A DNA stretch of 64,000 bases, from contig NZ_JUIV01000006.1 in NCBI RefSeq assembly GCF_004151235.1, positions 62,001 through 126,000 of the forward strand, given 5' to 3'. The position numbers and the translations under genes are program-made. Below the pieces are notes generated by a model. The model saw only the letters and a program-made list of their open reading frames with translations. It made no database searches and was not told the DNA's origin. Origin of the DNA: Flavobacterium anhuiense. Its GTDB lineage: Bacteria > Bacteroidota > Bacteroidia > Flavobacteriales > Flavobacteriaceae. This document shows, in pieces, positions 45,487 to 54,642 of the stretch; position 1 is the first letter of the stretch; each line of letters starts with the position of its first letter.

Positions 45487-46461
45487 ATGTCAATTTTCGA
45501 TAAAAGGATCAATTATAAACCTTTTGAATATCCTGAGGTTCTGCAATTTACCGAAGCGATTAATAAAGCTTACTGGGTACACACTGAAGTAGATTTTACT
45601 GCCGATACGCAAGATTTTCATGCGCATTTAAATCTGGCTGAAAAAACGGCAATCAAAAATAGTTTATTAGCAATCGCTCAGATTGAGGTAGCTGTAAAAA
45701 GTTTTTGGGGCAATATATATGAGCATTTTCCAAAACCAGAATTTAATGGGTTGGGAACCACTTTTGCAGAATGTGAGTTTAGACATTCAGAAGCGTACTC
45801 TCGTTTATTGGAAGTTTTAGGCTATAATGATGAATTTGAGAAATTATTGGATGTTCCTGTTATCCGCAGACGTGTAGATTATCTTTCGAATGTATTGAAA
45901 GACACAAAATCTCAAGATAACAGAAAATATATGGTTTCGTTGATTCTATTTAGCATCTTGATTGAAAACGTGTCTTTGTTTAGCCAATTTGCTATTTTGT
46001 TGTCTTTCACAAGATTCAAAGGGTATATGAAGAATGTGAGCAATATTATTGCTTGGACTTCAATCGACGAGCAGATTCATGCCAATGGCGGAATTTATAT
46101 CATTAATAAAATCAGAGAAGAATTCCCAGAATATTTTGATGCAGAAACTTTAGAATTGGTAAGAGAAACGGTTAAAGAATCTATTGGTGTTGAAGCTGAT
46201 ATTTTAGATTGGATTTTCGAAAATGGTGCTGTTGAAACTATAAATAAAGAAGATTTGGTAAACTTCATGAAATTTAGAATTGACGAAAGTTTAAAACAAA
46301 TCAATATCGAAACTATTTTTAATGTTTCTCCAGAAGAATACTCAAAAATGACTTGGTTTGAAGAAGAGGTTTTTGCAAACAGTCTAGATGATTTCTTTGC
46401 AAAACGTCCTGTAGAATATACAAAACACGATAAAAGTATCACTGCAAACGATCTTTTCTAA
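45487..46461 (+). CDS. nrdB: Ribonucleotide reductase small subunit (class Id-like)
   Basis: The 324-residue beta subunit stores the oxidising metal cofactor for deoxyribonucleotide synthesis. By my count the metal ligands are E67, E97, H100, E160, E195 and H198. The first ligand is Glu rather than the Asp of classical class Ia proteins, and this layout corresponds to the F. johnsoniae dimanganese enzyme activated by superoxide. A Tyr (Y104) sits four residues after H100. There is no N-terminal ATP-cone. No nrdI is nearby, consistent with class Id. It precedes nrdA by 19 bases and is surely cotranscribed with it. Confidence 0.94.
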   Translation: MSIFDKRINYKPFEYPEVLQFTEAINKAYWVHTEVDFTADTQDFHAHLNLAEKTAIKNSLLAIAQIEVAVKSFWGNIYEHFPKPEFNGLGTTFAECEFRHSEAYSRLLEVLGYNDEFEKLLDVPVIRRRVDYLSNVLKDTKSQDNRKYMVSLILFSILIENVSLFSQFAILLSFTRFKGYMKNVSNIIAWTSIDEQIHANGGIYIINKIREEFPEYFDAETLELVRETVKESIGVEADILDWIFENGAVETINKEDLVNFMKFRIDESLKQINIETIFNVSPEEYSKMTWFEEEVFANSLDDFFAKRPVEYTKHDKSITANDLF

Positions 46462-46480
46462 TACAAGCCCATAATACATT

Positions 46481-48178
46481 ATGAATACAACAGACATAAA
46501 CCCTGAAAACAACAATTTTGAACCACAAAACGGCACTAAAATGTGGTGGAAAAATTCTGAAAGCGAACAGATTTTAAACCGCGGTTATCTTTTAAAAGGA
46601 GAAACTGTAGAAGGAGCAATTGATAGAATTTGTACAGCTGCCGCTAGAAGGCTTTACAAACCAGAATTGAAAGAATCTTTCATGGAAATGATCGAAAGAG
46701 GTTGGATGAGTATCAGTTCGCCAGTTTGGGCCAATATGGGAACAGAAAGAGGTTTGCCGATTTCTTGTTTTAATGTGCATGTTCCAGATAAAATTGAAGG
46801 CATCACGCATAAACTAGGAGAAGTAATTATGCAAACCAAAATTGGAGGTGGAACTTCTGGTTATTTTGGCGAATTGCGCGAACGTGGAAGTGCTGTAACA
46901 GACAACGGAAAGAGTAGTGGAGCAGTAAGTTTTATGAAGCTTTTTGATACGGCAATGGATACCATTTCTCAAGGTGGAGTTCGTCGTGGTGCGTTTGCTG
47001 CTTATTTAGACGTCGATCATCCAGATATCGAGGAGTTTTTGAAAATTAAGAGTATCGGAAACCCAATTCAAAATTTGTTTACCGGAATCTGTGTGCCAGA
47101 TTACTGGATGCAGGAAATGATCGATGGAGATGCAGAAAAAAGACAAATTTGGGCGAAAGTATTAGAAAGCCGTCAGCAAAAAGGATTGCCGTATATTTTC
47201 TTTAGTGACAACGTAAATAAAAATAAACCACAAGTTTATAAAGATCAAAATCTTAGAATCAACGCAAGTAATTTATGCAGTGAGATTATGCTTCCATCAA
47301 CTCATGACGAATCATTTATTTGTTGTCTTTCTTCTATGAATTTAGAATTGTATGAAGAATGGAAAGATACTGAAGCAGTTAAATTGGCGATCTTTTTCTT
47401 AGATGCTGTTTTACAGGAATTCATCGAAAAAACAGAAGGGAATTATTATCTTTCTGCGGCTAATAAATTTGCAAAAAGACATCGTGCGCTTGGTTTAGGA
47501 GTTTTAGGATGGCATTCTTATTTGCAGAAAAACATGATTCCGTTTGAAGGAATGGAGGCTAAAATGAAAACAACTGAAATTTTCAAACATATTAGTGATA
47601 AAGCCGATAAAGCAAGTCAAGAATTGGCTAGAATTTACGGTGAGCCAGAATTGCTAAAAGGTTACGGAAGACGTAATACAACTACAATGGCAATTGCTCC
47701 AACCACATCTTCTTCCGCAATTTTAGGACAGACTTCGCCAGGAATTGAGCCTTTCAGCAGTAATTATTACAAAGCTGGATTGAGCAAGGGTAATTTCATG
47801 CGTAAAAATAAATACCTTAAGAAGCTGTTAGAAGAAAAAGGTTTAGATAACGAAGAAGTTTGGAGAGGAATTATGTTAAACGGAGGAAGTGTTCAGCATA
47901 TGGAACAATTGACTCAACAGGAAAAAGATGTTTTTAAAACATTCAAAGAAATCAGTCAGTTAGAAATTGTACAGCAAGCAGGAATTCGTCAGAAATTTGT
48001 AGATCAAGGACAAAGTTTAAATCTTAATATTCCAGCAGAATTGGCAATTAAAGATGTAAACCGTTTAATGATTGAAGCTTGGCAACAAGGAGTAAAAAGT
48101 TTGTACTACCAAAGAAGCCAAAGTGTTTCTAAAGAATTAGTAACAAGTCTTGTTTCGTGCAGCAGTTGTGAATCATAA
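46481..48178 (+). CDS. nrdA: Ribonucleotide reductase large subunit
   Basis: Catalytic alpha subunit of 565 residues, short because the N-terminal ATP-cone found in many NrdA proteins is absent. The active-site cysteines are in LPISCFNVHV, NLCSEIMLPS and ICCLSSMNLELY. The paired tyrosines of the radical path are in LYYQRSQ, and the C-terminal redox pair is in SCSSCES. It reduces ribonucleoside diphosphates together with NrdB. Lack of the cone means activity control by dATP must work differently or be missing. A terminator follows directly. Confidence 0.96.
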   Translation: MNTTDINPENNNFEPQNGTKMWWKNSESEQILNRGYLLKGETVEGAIDRICTAAARRLYKPELKESFMEMIERGWMSISSPVWANMGTERGLPISCFNVHVPDKIEGITHKLGEVIMQTKIGGGTSGYFGELRERGSAVTDNGKSSGAVSFMKLFDTAMDTISQGGVRRGAFAAYLDVDHPDIEEFLKIKSIGNPIQNLFTGICVPDYWMQEMIDGDAEKRQIWAKVLESRQQKGLPYIFFSDNVNKNKPQVYKDQNLRINASNLCSEIMLPSTHDESFICCLSSMNLELYEEWKDTEAVKLAIFFLDAVLQEFIEKTEGNYYLSAANKFAKRHRALGLGVLGWHSYLQKNMIPFEGMEAKMKTTEIFKHISDKADKASQELARIYGEPELLKGYGRRNTTTMAIAPTTSSSAILGQTSPGIEPFSSNYYKAGLSKGNFMRKNKYLKKLLEEKGLDNEEVWRGIMLNGGSVQHMEQLTQQEKDVFKTFKEISQLEIVQQAGIRQKFVDQGQSLNLNIPAELAIKDVNRLMIEAWQQGVKSLYYQRSQSVSKELVTSLVSCSSCES

Positions 48179-48183
48179 AAATC

Positions 48184-48218
48184 AAAACCGGATCTTAAAT
48201 TAGATTCGGTTTTTTTAT
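48184..48218 (+). terminator. Terminator after nrdA
   Basis: AAAACCGGATCT pairs with AGATTCGGTTTT (one G-T pair) around TAAATT, followed by a run of T. It begins six bases after the nrdA stop. Confidence 0.85.
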
Positions 48219-48311
48219 TTAGAATGTGTCAGAAAGTTTCACGCAGATTCACTTGCAAAAAAAGCAAAGGGTTTCATGCAGATTTTAAAAGATTTAAGCT
48301 GATTAAGATAG

Positions 48312-48443
48312 ACATGAATAGCCTCCAGCTTTAGCTGGAGGTTTTTGTTTTAAATTGTAAAAGGGTTTAGCCAAAATTTGAATTTGGCTAAAGCCTTCTT
48401 ACTCTTCTTTTTTATCTCCAGCTAAAGCTGGAGGCAATTCATG
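48312..48443. repeat. Inverted pair of 'CTCCAGCTTTAGCTGGAG' hairpins
   Basis: CCTCCAGCTTTAGCTGGAGG at 48322-48341 is a hairpin by itself, and its complement-related form lies at 48416-48433, with ATGAAT/ATTCAT extending the pairing on the outside. It occupies the gap between the convergent nrdA and Crp-type genes. A related hairpin is at 39196-39238. No gene is seen in 48219-48501. Confidence 0.75.
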
Positions 48444-48501
48444 TAAAAAAAAATAAAAAAAAACTTAGAGTCTTAGCGTCTTAGTGGCTAAAAAAATAAC
48501 T

Positions 48502-49074
48502 CTAAATTTTAGACTTCAACCGACTCAAAGTTTCCTGAGAAATATTAATATAAGAAGCCACAATTTTATTCGGCAATCTTTTTACAATCGCTGGATTTAT
48601 CTTCAAAAGTTGATTGTATCTTTCCAAAGCGTCCATTGTGGTAAAAGACATTAATCGATTGGCATTATTTACATACGCTTTTTCCAGATAATTGCTGTAA
48701 AACTCACGCCATTGCGGAACAATTTCCATTAAATGATTAAAATCTTCATGGGAAATGCTCAGCAATTCTGATTTCTCCACAACCTGAATATTTTCAAGCG
48801 CTGGCATTTTAGTTATAAAACTGACTAAAGCTGTAGCAAACTGATTTTCAAAAGCAATATATCGGGTGGCATCTTTTCCTTCTTCATTAATAAAAAAGAT
48901 TCTTAAACAGCCTTTTGCAACAAAAAAAGTTTCTTGGCTAATTTGGCCTTTAGCCAGCAAAATCTCGTTTTTTCCTTTTTTGATAAGTTTAAAATAAGAG
49001 AGAATAGTTTCTAAATCTTCATCAGAAACGTTTATGCTTTTTCGAATGGAATTACCAAGCTGTTCGTATATCAT
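48502..49074 (-). CDS. Crp/Fnr-family transcriptional regulator
   Basis: A 190-residue regulator with an N-terminal cyclic-nucleotide-binding-like beta-barrel (about 20-120; KKGKNEILLAKGQISQETFFVAKGCLRIFF) and a C-terminal winged helix (about 145-190; LPNKIVASYINISQETLSRLKSKI). The ligand is unknown, as the typical cAMP-contacting residues are not evident. It lacks the Cys cluster of Fnr. The gene stands alone between repeat elements, convergent with nrdA; no target can be named. Confidence 0.9.
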   Translation of the reverse strand: MIYEQLGNSIRKSINVSDEDLETILSYFKLIKKGKNEILLAKGQISQETFFVAKGCLRIFFINEEGKDATRYIAFENQFATALVSFITKMPALENIQVVEKSELLSISHEDFNHLMEIVPQWREFYSNYLEKAYVNNANRLMSFTTMDALERYNQLLKINPAIVKRLPNKIVASYINISQETLSRLKSKI

Positions 49075-49121
49075 AGTTATTTATAATGCCCCTTGGGTGA
49101 AAATAAACAAAATTTAATTTT

Positions 49122-49255
49122 AACACATAGAAACATAGTTTTTGTTGCTTCTGTTAAAGGTTGCAGAAAAAGCAAGCTTTAACACATAGACCTCTGTGTA
49201 TTATTTAGAGTGAAACATCTTTTGTAGATTTCTAAAATCTATGTTTCTATGTGTT
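49122..49255. repeat. Long hairpin repeat 'AACACATAGAAACATAG', copy 3
   Basis: The arms 49122-49138 and 49239-49255 are exact 17-base reverse complements. The middle shares AGAAAAAGC and AGCTTTAACACATAG with copy 2. It lies between the Crp-type and ribB genes, which face the same way. Confidence 0.82.
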
Positions 49256-49276
49256 AAACAAATTTCGGCAGACGGG

Positions 49277-49939
49277 CTATTTATAATCTCTAACAAATTT
49301 GCGGTAATAAATAATATCTTCAATAGATAAAACCACCAAATCGTGTTCTTGTGCAAAGCTAACGATTTTGTCTAGTTTCGCCATGCTTCCGTCTTCGTTC
49401 ATCAATTCGCAAAGAACAGCTTCAGGTTGCAAACCTGCTAATTTCATTAAATCGACACTTCCTTCTGTGTGGCCGTTTCGTCCTAAAACGCCATTATCGT
49501 TTGCTCTAAGCGGAAAAATATGTCCAGGTTTAGCTAGATCTTTTGGTTTTGCATTTTTTGCAATTGCAGTTTTTATAGTTGTAATTCTGTCTTTTGCAGA
49601 AACTCCTGTTGTCACTCCATTTTTTGCTTCAATCGTAATGGTAAACGGAGTTTGAAAACTGCTTGTGTTTTCTTTTACCATATAAGGAAGTTCCAATTCA
49701 TCGGCTTTTTCATTCGTCAAGCAAATACAGACAATGCCACTGCATTCACGAATCATTAACGCCATATCCTGAACATTTATGTGTTGCGCAGAAAAGATAA
49801 GATCTCCTTCATTTTCGCGATTTTCATCGTCGGTTACCAAAACACCTTTTCCGCTTCTTAGCTGTTCCAAAGCATTTTCAACACGTTCTTTACTTGAAAT
49901 TCCAAATTGCACTAACGGATTTAATTCTGTACTTATCAT
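49277..49939 (-). CDS. ribB: 3,4-dihydroxy-2-butanone 4-phosphate synthase
   Basis: Makes the four-carbon unit of riboflavin from ribulose-5-phosphate in the cytoplasm. The 220-residue protein has the RibB signature [51 protein letters not shown] and [16 protein letters not shown]. It is the stand-alone RibB form, not the RibBA fusion common in Bacteroidota. I see no FMN riboswitch in the 170 bases upstream. No other riboflavin gene is nearby, though ApbE in this window uses FAD as donor. Confidence 0.95.
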   Translation of the reverse strand: MISTELNPLVQFGISSKERVENALEQLRSGKGVLVTDDENRENEGDLIFSAQHINVQDMALMIRECSGIVCICLTNEKADELELPYMVKENTSSFQTPFTITIEAKNGVTTGVSAKDRITTIKTAIAKNAKPKDLAKPGHIFPLRANDNGVLGRNGHTEGSVDLMKLAGLQPEAVLCELMNEDGSMAKLDKIVSFAQEHDLVVLSIEDIIYYRKFVRDYK

Positions 49940-50112
49940 AAAAAGTTTTTAGAAATAATAAGAAACAAATCTAAAGCGGTTTAAAACCAAAAAGTTTGAT
50001 ATAAGTCAATAAATTGATATTCTATTTTTTTAATGTTAATCTAATTTAGTTGCCATAAAATCTTAATTTAGTACCCGAATTCTATCATCCAAAATCCAAT
50101 ACATACCCTCAA

Positions 50113-51717
50113 ATGGAGAATTTTACTGTAATCATAATGCTGCTTTTCGGTGTAGCTTTTCTTAGTCTTGTTAGCAAAAGATACAATTTTCCAATTCCGA
50201 TTGTTTTGGTTTTATGTGGCGTTGTAATTAGTATTGTTCCAGGACTGCCCGTGATTGCTTTGAGTCCAGAAATTGTATTTATAATATTTTTACCGCCTCT
50301 TTTATATCACGCCGCGTGGCACACTAGTTGGTCCGATTTTAAGCAGTCGATTCGTCCGATAACTTTTGCTGCTGTAGGTTTGGTCTTTTTTACGACAGGA
50401 TTGGTTGCCGTTTTTGCGCATTGGCTAATAGATGATATGTCTTGGCCGTTAGCTTTTTTGCTTGGTGCTATTGTTTCGCCTCCAGATGCGGTTTCGGCAA
50501 CAGCCATTACAAAAGGTTTAGGGCTTAATCCGAGATTAATTGCTATTCTAGAAGGAGAAAGTTTAGTAAACGACGCTAGTGGTCTTGTAGCGTATAAATA
50601 TGCGCTTACGGCAATCACAGCAGGGAATTTTGTTCTATGGCAAGCTGGATTAAATTTTGTGTTGATGTCGGTTTTGGGTATCGCAATAGGTTTGGCTGTT
50701 GGTTATGTCATGTTTTATATTCATAAAAGATTTGTTTGTGATGATATTATCGAGGTGACATTGACGTTATTGACACCCTTTGCGTCTTATTTGCTTGCAG
50801 AACATTTTGAAGGCTCAGGAGTTTTGGCAGTAGTGACAACAGGCCTTTTTCTGGCAGCAAGATCAGGAACAATCTTTTCTCACGAAAGCCGAATTATGTC
50901 GAATACAATTTGGGATGTTTTAAATAATATTCTTAATGGTTTAATTTTTATCTTAATCGGACTTCAATTGAGGCAGATTATCGCAGGAATTAGCAATTAT
51001 TCTGGGAACTCATTGTTTATCTGGGGAGCGGTGATAAGTATTGTAGTGATTTTGGTTCGTTTCTTATGGGTTGTTCCTGCAACAATGATTCCAAGAATGC
51101 TTAGTAAAAGAATTCGTGAAAAGGAAGCTTTTGATTATCGAAATATGATCATTTTTGGCTGGTCGGGAATGCGAGGAGTGGTTTCTATGGCAGCAGCTTT
51201 GGCGCTTCCGTTGATGTTGAATAAAACAGAAGCATTTCCGCTTCGAAATTTAATTATATACTTAGTTTTCTGTGTTATACTTTCAACTTTAGTGATACAA
51301 GGACTTACACTTCCGTGGCTGATTAAAAAGCTTAAAATTGAGCGTTATTCAATACTTGCAGAAGAATACAATATTCGAAATGTAATTGTTTCAGAAACCA
51401 TAGCACATATAGAAGATAATTTCTCGCTATTGAACGATGAATTGTTGCATAACATTAAAAGTAAATATGAGGTAAAATTCAATCGTCTTCAAAAAACGGA
51501 ACTTCCTGCTAATTTCTTCGGAAATGGAAAGCTTTTAGGAGGAGAAATTTTCAATGATTTCACTAAAATTCAGATCGATTTACTAAATGTAGAACGAGCA
51601 AAATTAGAATCAATGCATAAATCGGGTTCTGTAAACGAAGAAATCTTCCGTAAAATAGAAAAAGAATTGGATTTGGAAGAAACTCGTTTGTGGATGGAAA
51701 TGTACGAGGAAAATTAA
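50113..51717 (+). CDS. CPA1-family Na+/H+ antiporter
   Basis: Inner-membrane cation/proton exchanger of 534 residues with about 12 membrane segments in the first 400 residues. The CPA1 signature is clear: FIIFLPPLLYHAAWHT, GAIVSPPDAVSATAITK and the transport-site pair Asn-Asp in LEGESLVNDASGLVAYK. FGWSGMRGVVSMAAALALP is the conserved later segment. A cytoplasmic tail of about 130 charged residues follows. It is divergent from ribB and convergent with the MutS-like gene. It probably helps pH and sodium balance. Confidence 0.94.
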   Translation: MENFTVIIMLLFGVAFLSLVSKRYNFPIPIVLVLCGVVISIVPGLPVIALSPEIVFIIFLPPLLYHAAWHTSWSDFKQSIRPITFAAVGLVFFTTGLVAVFAHWLIDDMSWPLAFLLGAIVSPPDAVSATAITKGLGLNPRLIAILEGESLVNDASGLVAYKYALTAITAGNFVLWQAGLNFVLMSVLGIAIGLAVGYVMFYIHKRFVCDDIIEVTLTLLTPFASYLLAEHFEGSGVLAVVTTGLFLAARSGTIFSHESRIMSNTIWDVLNNILNGLIFILIGLQLRQIIAGISNYSGNSLFIWGAVISIVVILVRFLWVVPATMIPRMLSKRIREKEAFDYRNMIIFGWSGMRGVVSMAAALALPLMLNKTEAFPLRNLIIYLVFCVILSTLVIQGLTLPWLIKKLKIERYSILAEEYNIRNVIVSETIAHIEDNFSLLNDELLHNIKSKYEVKFNRLQKTELPANFFGNGKLLGGEIFNDFTKIQIDLLNVERAKLESMHKSGSVNEEIFRKIEKELDLEETRLWMEMYEEN

Positions 51718-51726
51718 TTGTTAATT

Positions 51727-51790
51727 GTTAATGGTGAATTGTAAATGATTCCCTTTTTAGAAAATTAATAATTAACAATTCACCATTAAC
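51727..51790. terminator. Hairpin between convergent antiporter and MutS-like genes
   Basis: GTTAATGGTGAATTGT at 51727-51742 and its exact reverse complement at 51775-51790 make a 16-base stem with a 32-base loop. It fills the gap between the two convergent stop codons and could stop transcription from both sides. Confidence 0.6.
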
Positions 51791-51792
51791 CA

Positions 51793-53565
51793 TTAAATAA
51801 CCCCCATTTTCTGCATTAGGAAAGTTGCGCTTTTGTTTTTGCAGATTCCGTTTCGGAGTTTATAATCGAAATGTAAATCGTTGTTTCGAATCTCAACTTC
51901 GAAACATTGATTGGTTAAAATTTCAGGATATTCATTTGTGGTCAGACAAACTTCGATGTCGTGAGTTGCGATGGCGCCAATTGCTTTTTTAGAAATTATC
52001 TTTTTTACCACTTCTATTGTTCCATTTCTTTTATCATCAGAGTTTGTACCTCTTAAAATCTCATCCAATAAAACAAATGCAGGCTGATTTTCAAGTGCAT
52101 CCATAATTTGTTTTAAGCGTTTGATTTCAGCAAAAAAGTAAGACTCGCTATCCGATAAAGAATCTGATAATCGCATTGAAACCAATACAGGAAGCGGATG
52201 CACTTTAGCTTCTGATGCACAAATAACTGATCCGATTCCACTCAATACCATATTAATTCCTAAGCTTCTCAAAAATGTACTTTTTCCAGACATATTAGAT
52301 CCAGTCAAAATCACAAAAGATTTTGGATGAAATTGAGTGTCATTTCCAACTCTTGTCGCAGGATTCAATAATGGATGGCTTAGATTTTTAAACTCAATTT
52401 TATAATCAGAATTGATTTCAGGAAAAACGAAATCTTCATTGTTATACGCCAAATTTGCCAGAGTGTTTAGCGCTTCAATTTCGCCAATAATAGAAACCCA
52501 ATGATTCATTTCTGAAGCATAATCTTCTTTCCATTTTAACAACGCTTTTAAAACATGAAGATTAAATAAAAATGTTCCGTTGAATAAAGTGGCTGTAACA
52601 AAGTTATTTATTGTATCCATTCTTGAAAACAACTCAGAAAGCTGTTTTAAATGCTGGCTCGCTTTGGCATTCTTGAAATTCAATTGTTCTTGTAAACGAA
52701 GTAACTTTTTAGATTGGAAAGATTCACGTTCAATTTTTTCAATCAATAAACTATATTGCTTTATGATGTTAGCGACATTATCCGCTTTTGCAATTTCCGA
52801 TTGAATTCGCTTTACAGCTCTTCCTAAAACAATTAAATTGGCAATAAAGACATACGTTAAATAAGAAAGTATAATGGTTTTTGATGTAATAAAATACGCA
52901 GCCAGAAATCCAAAAAAGGTTACTGGAAGAATAAATGATAGTACAACTAAAACTTTAGGTAGCGAATTGTTTGTAAAAGAAGTCCAATGTTTTATTGCTT
53001 CGTAAGATTGTTTAGAATCTTCACTTATAATTGCTAAAGCCTGAAATTTCTGTCTCCAATCAATTTTATTTTTCAATTCGTTTATTGCTTCCTGATTTTC
53101 TAAAATTTCAGCTTCTGGAAGCGTATGCAGCAATAGTTCTGCAAGTGTTTTTTTTCCGATAAAAGAAGCTGTTCGGTTTAGATTTTGAAATAAAGAATGT
53201 TCTCCAAAAATATCCAAATCATAAGCATAAGGATGATGAAAATCGATAAATTCGGCTCCATTTTCAAAAGGTGTTTTTTCTCTTTTCAGAAAAGCAATTT
53301 CATTTTTATTAATTTTTAAAAGCGTTTCTGCCAGCAATCTTTGAAATGATACTTTTGAATGTATTCTCATAAAAAAAATAAAACCAGCAAAAGACAAAAC
53401 AGCTAGAATAACATAAAGTATTTGATCTGTCTTGATGTAATAAAACATTAAAATCAAGAAAAGGAAAATACTTAATAGCCTCAAAAGGCTTATGCTGTTG
53501 TATTTTTTGTTGGTTTTATTATAGAGTTCTGAATATTTTGCAACGTTGTCTGGATATGCTTTCAT
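51793..53565 (-). CDS. MutS-family ATPase with membrane segments
   Basis: A 590-residue protein with the MutS C-terminal ATPase: Walker A GSNMSGKSTFLRSLG, the MutS serine-rich motif SDSLSDSESYFFAEI and Walker B FVLLDEILRGTNSDDK. The front half has the lever-clamp-like helices and two pairs of hydrophobic segments (near residues 25-65 and 205-255), so it is likely membrane-bound. It lacks the mismatch-recognition domain of MutS and the Smr domain of MutS2. This type is common in Bacteroidota but its function is not known to me; a classical mismatch-repair role is doubtful. Confidence 0.85.
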   Translation of the reverse strand: MKAYPDNVAKYSELYNKTNKKYNSISLLRLLSIFLFLILMFYYIKTDQILYVILAVLSFAGFIFFMRIHSKVSFQRLLAETLLKINKNEIAFLKREKTPFENGAEFIDFHHPYAYDLDIFGEHSLFQNLNRTASFIGKKTLAELLLHTLPEAEILENQEAINELKNKIDWRQKFQALAIISEDSKQSYEAIKHWTSFTNNSLPKVLVVLSFILPVTFFGFLAAYFITSKTIILSYLTYVFIANLIVLGRAVKRIQSEIAKADNVANIIKQYSLLIEKIERESFQSKKLLRLQEQLNFKNAKASQHLKQLSELFSRMDTINNFVTATLFNGTFLFNLHVLKALLKWKEDYASEMNHWVSIIGEIEALNTLANLAYNNEDFVFPEINSDYKIEFKNLSHPLLNPATRVGNDTQFHPKSFVILTGSNMSGKSTFLRSLGINMVLSGIGSVICASEAKVHPLPVLVSMRLSDSLSDSESYFFAEIKRLKQIMDALENQPAFVLLDEILRGTNSDDKRNGTIEVVKKIISKKAIGAIATHDIEVCLTTNEYPEILTNQCFEVEIRNNDLHFDYKLRNGICKNKSATFLMQKMGVI

Positions 53566-53627
53566 TCTATTATTTTGCTTGAACTACAAATATAGACTTT
53601 AAGTCACAAAATCATCATCGATTAAGA

Positions 53628-54461
53628 TTAATCTTCATGCATAACCAAAATCGGAATGGTCACTTCTTTGGCTATTTTTTTTGAAAAGCTTGAGTCAAAT
53701 AAGCTTTCAAAGAATGAGCGTTTATGTGTTATTGTAGTTAAAACATCAATGTCTTTGTATAGAATAAAATCCAGAATGGTTTCTTTGACATCATCACTTG
53801 GTAAAACTAAAAATTCCACATTTTCTCCAGCGAAATCTCTTTCCCATTCTTTTAGAGTTTCTTCTGTCACATCAGAATTAGAGGTTTTAACGTATAAGCT
53901 TTTCACTTTTGCATCGGTTTTTTTAGCGATTTTCAAGATTTTTTTAAGTTCTTTTTTATCTTTTTCACGGTAGCGTGTGGTAAAACCAATCGTTTTTACC
54001 TTTTTGTATTTGGCGTCGATAGGAACACATAAAACAGGAACTTCAACTCCAGAAATAACAGATTCGGTATTAGAACCCGTAAAGAATTTTGTCCAGTCAG
54101 AAGCGCTGTTTGTACCCATGATGACAAAATCGATGTTATCTTCTTCAACTGCGTTTTTTAGATTATAAATGAGGTCACCATCCATTAGGCGGTGTTTGAT
54201 TACAATATCTTCTAAATTACGTTCAGCTGCAATAGTTCTTAGTTTCGGAATTTCATCCTTAAACATTTCAAATTTTGCTAGTTCGATGGAACTGTATATA
54301 GAAGCGTAATTCTCTGGGAAGAATTGGCTGTCGTAAACAGGAATCTCGAATGTATGAAGTAAGATTAATTCGGCGTTTACAACTTTAGCAAATTCTAAAG
54401 CATGAACAAATGCATTGGTAGCAGCGTCAGAGAAATCGGTTGGAAATAATATCTTTTTCAT
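53628..54461 (-). CDS. Universal stress protein (tandem UspA domains)
   Basis: Cytoplasmic protein of 277 residues when started at 54461 (MKKILFPTDFSDAA); an in-frame start 39 bases upstream is less typical. The first UspA domain (1-145) ends with DFVIMGTNSASDWTKFFTGSNTESVI, which keeps the ATP-binding G-2x-G-9x-G-like loop in altered form. The second domain is degenerate. Such proteins respond to starvation and stress. It stands alone, divergent from mnmE. Confidence 0.92.
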   Translation of the reverse strand: MKKILFPTDFSDAATNAFVHALEFAKVVNAELILLHTFEIPVYDSQFFPENYASIYSSIELAKFEMFKDEIPKLRTIAAERNLEDIVIKHRLMDGDLIYNLKNAVEEDNIDFVIMGTNSASDWTKFFTGSNTESVISGVEVPVLCVPIDAKYKKVKTIGFTTRYREKDKKELKKILKIAKKTDAKVKSLYVKTSNSDVTEETLKEWERDFAGENVEFLVLPSDDVKETILDFILYKDIDVLTTITHKRSFFESLFDSSFSKKIAKEVTIPILVMHED

Positions 54462-54630
54462 AGTATTTAAGATTAAGGTTTGTCTCTCAAATTTACTCAT
54501 TCTGCGAAGAAAACAACCTGATATTTATCAGTATTTTAACACTTAATGATTTATTAATCTCAATTAATTTGAAGATTTCGTGTTTGAATGGAGTTGCTTT
54601 AACGCAGAAAAGAATTTGAGCGTTTTTTTA

Positions 54631-54638
54631 TACCTTTG
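54631..54638 (+). promoter_or_regulatory. TACCTTTG -7 box before mnmE
   Basis: TACCTTTG matches TAnnTTTG exactly and lies four bases before the mnmE ATG. A TTG at 54616-54618 is only 12 bases away, closer than usual, so the -33 element is doubtful. If real, the mRNA would be nearly leaderless. Confidence 0.4.
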
Positions 54639-54642
54639 CAGC

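Noticed and set aside
49940..50112. Possible FMN riboswitch upstream of ribB
   Set aside because: I looked for the conserved multi-stem core and saw only AT-rich sequence.
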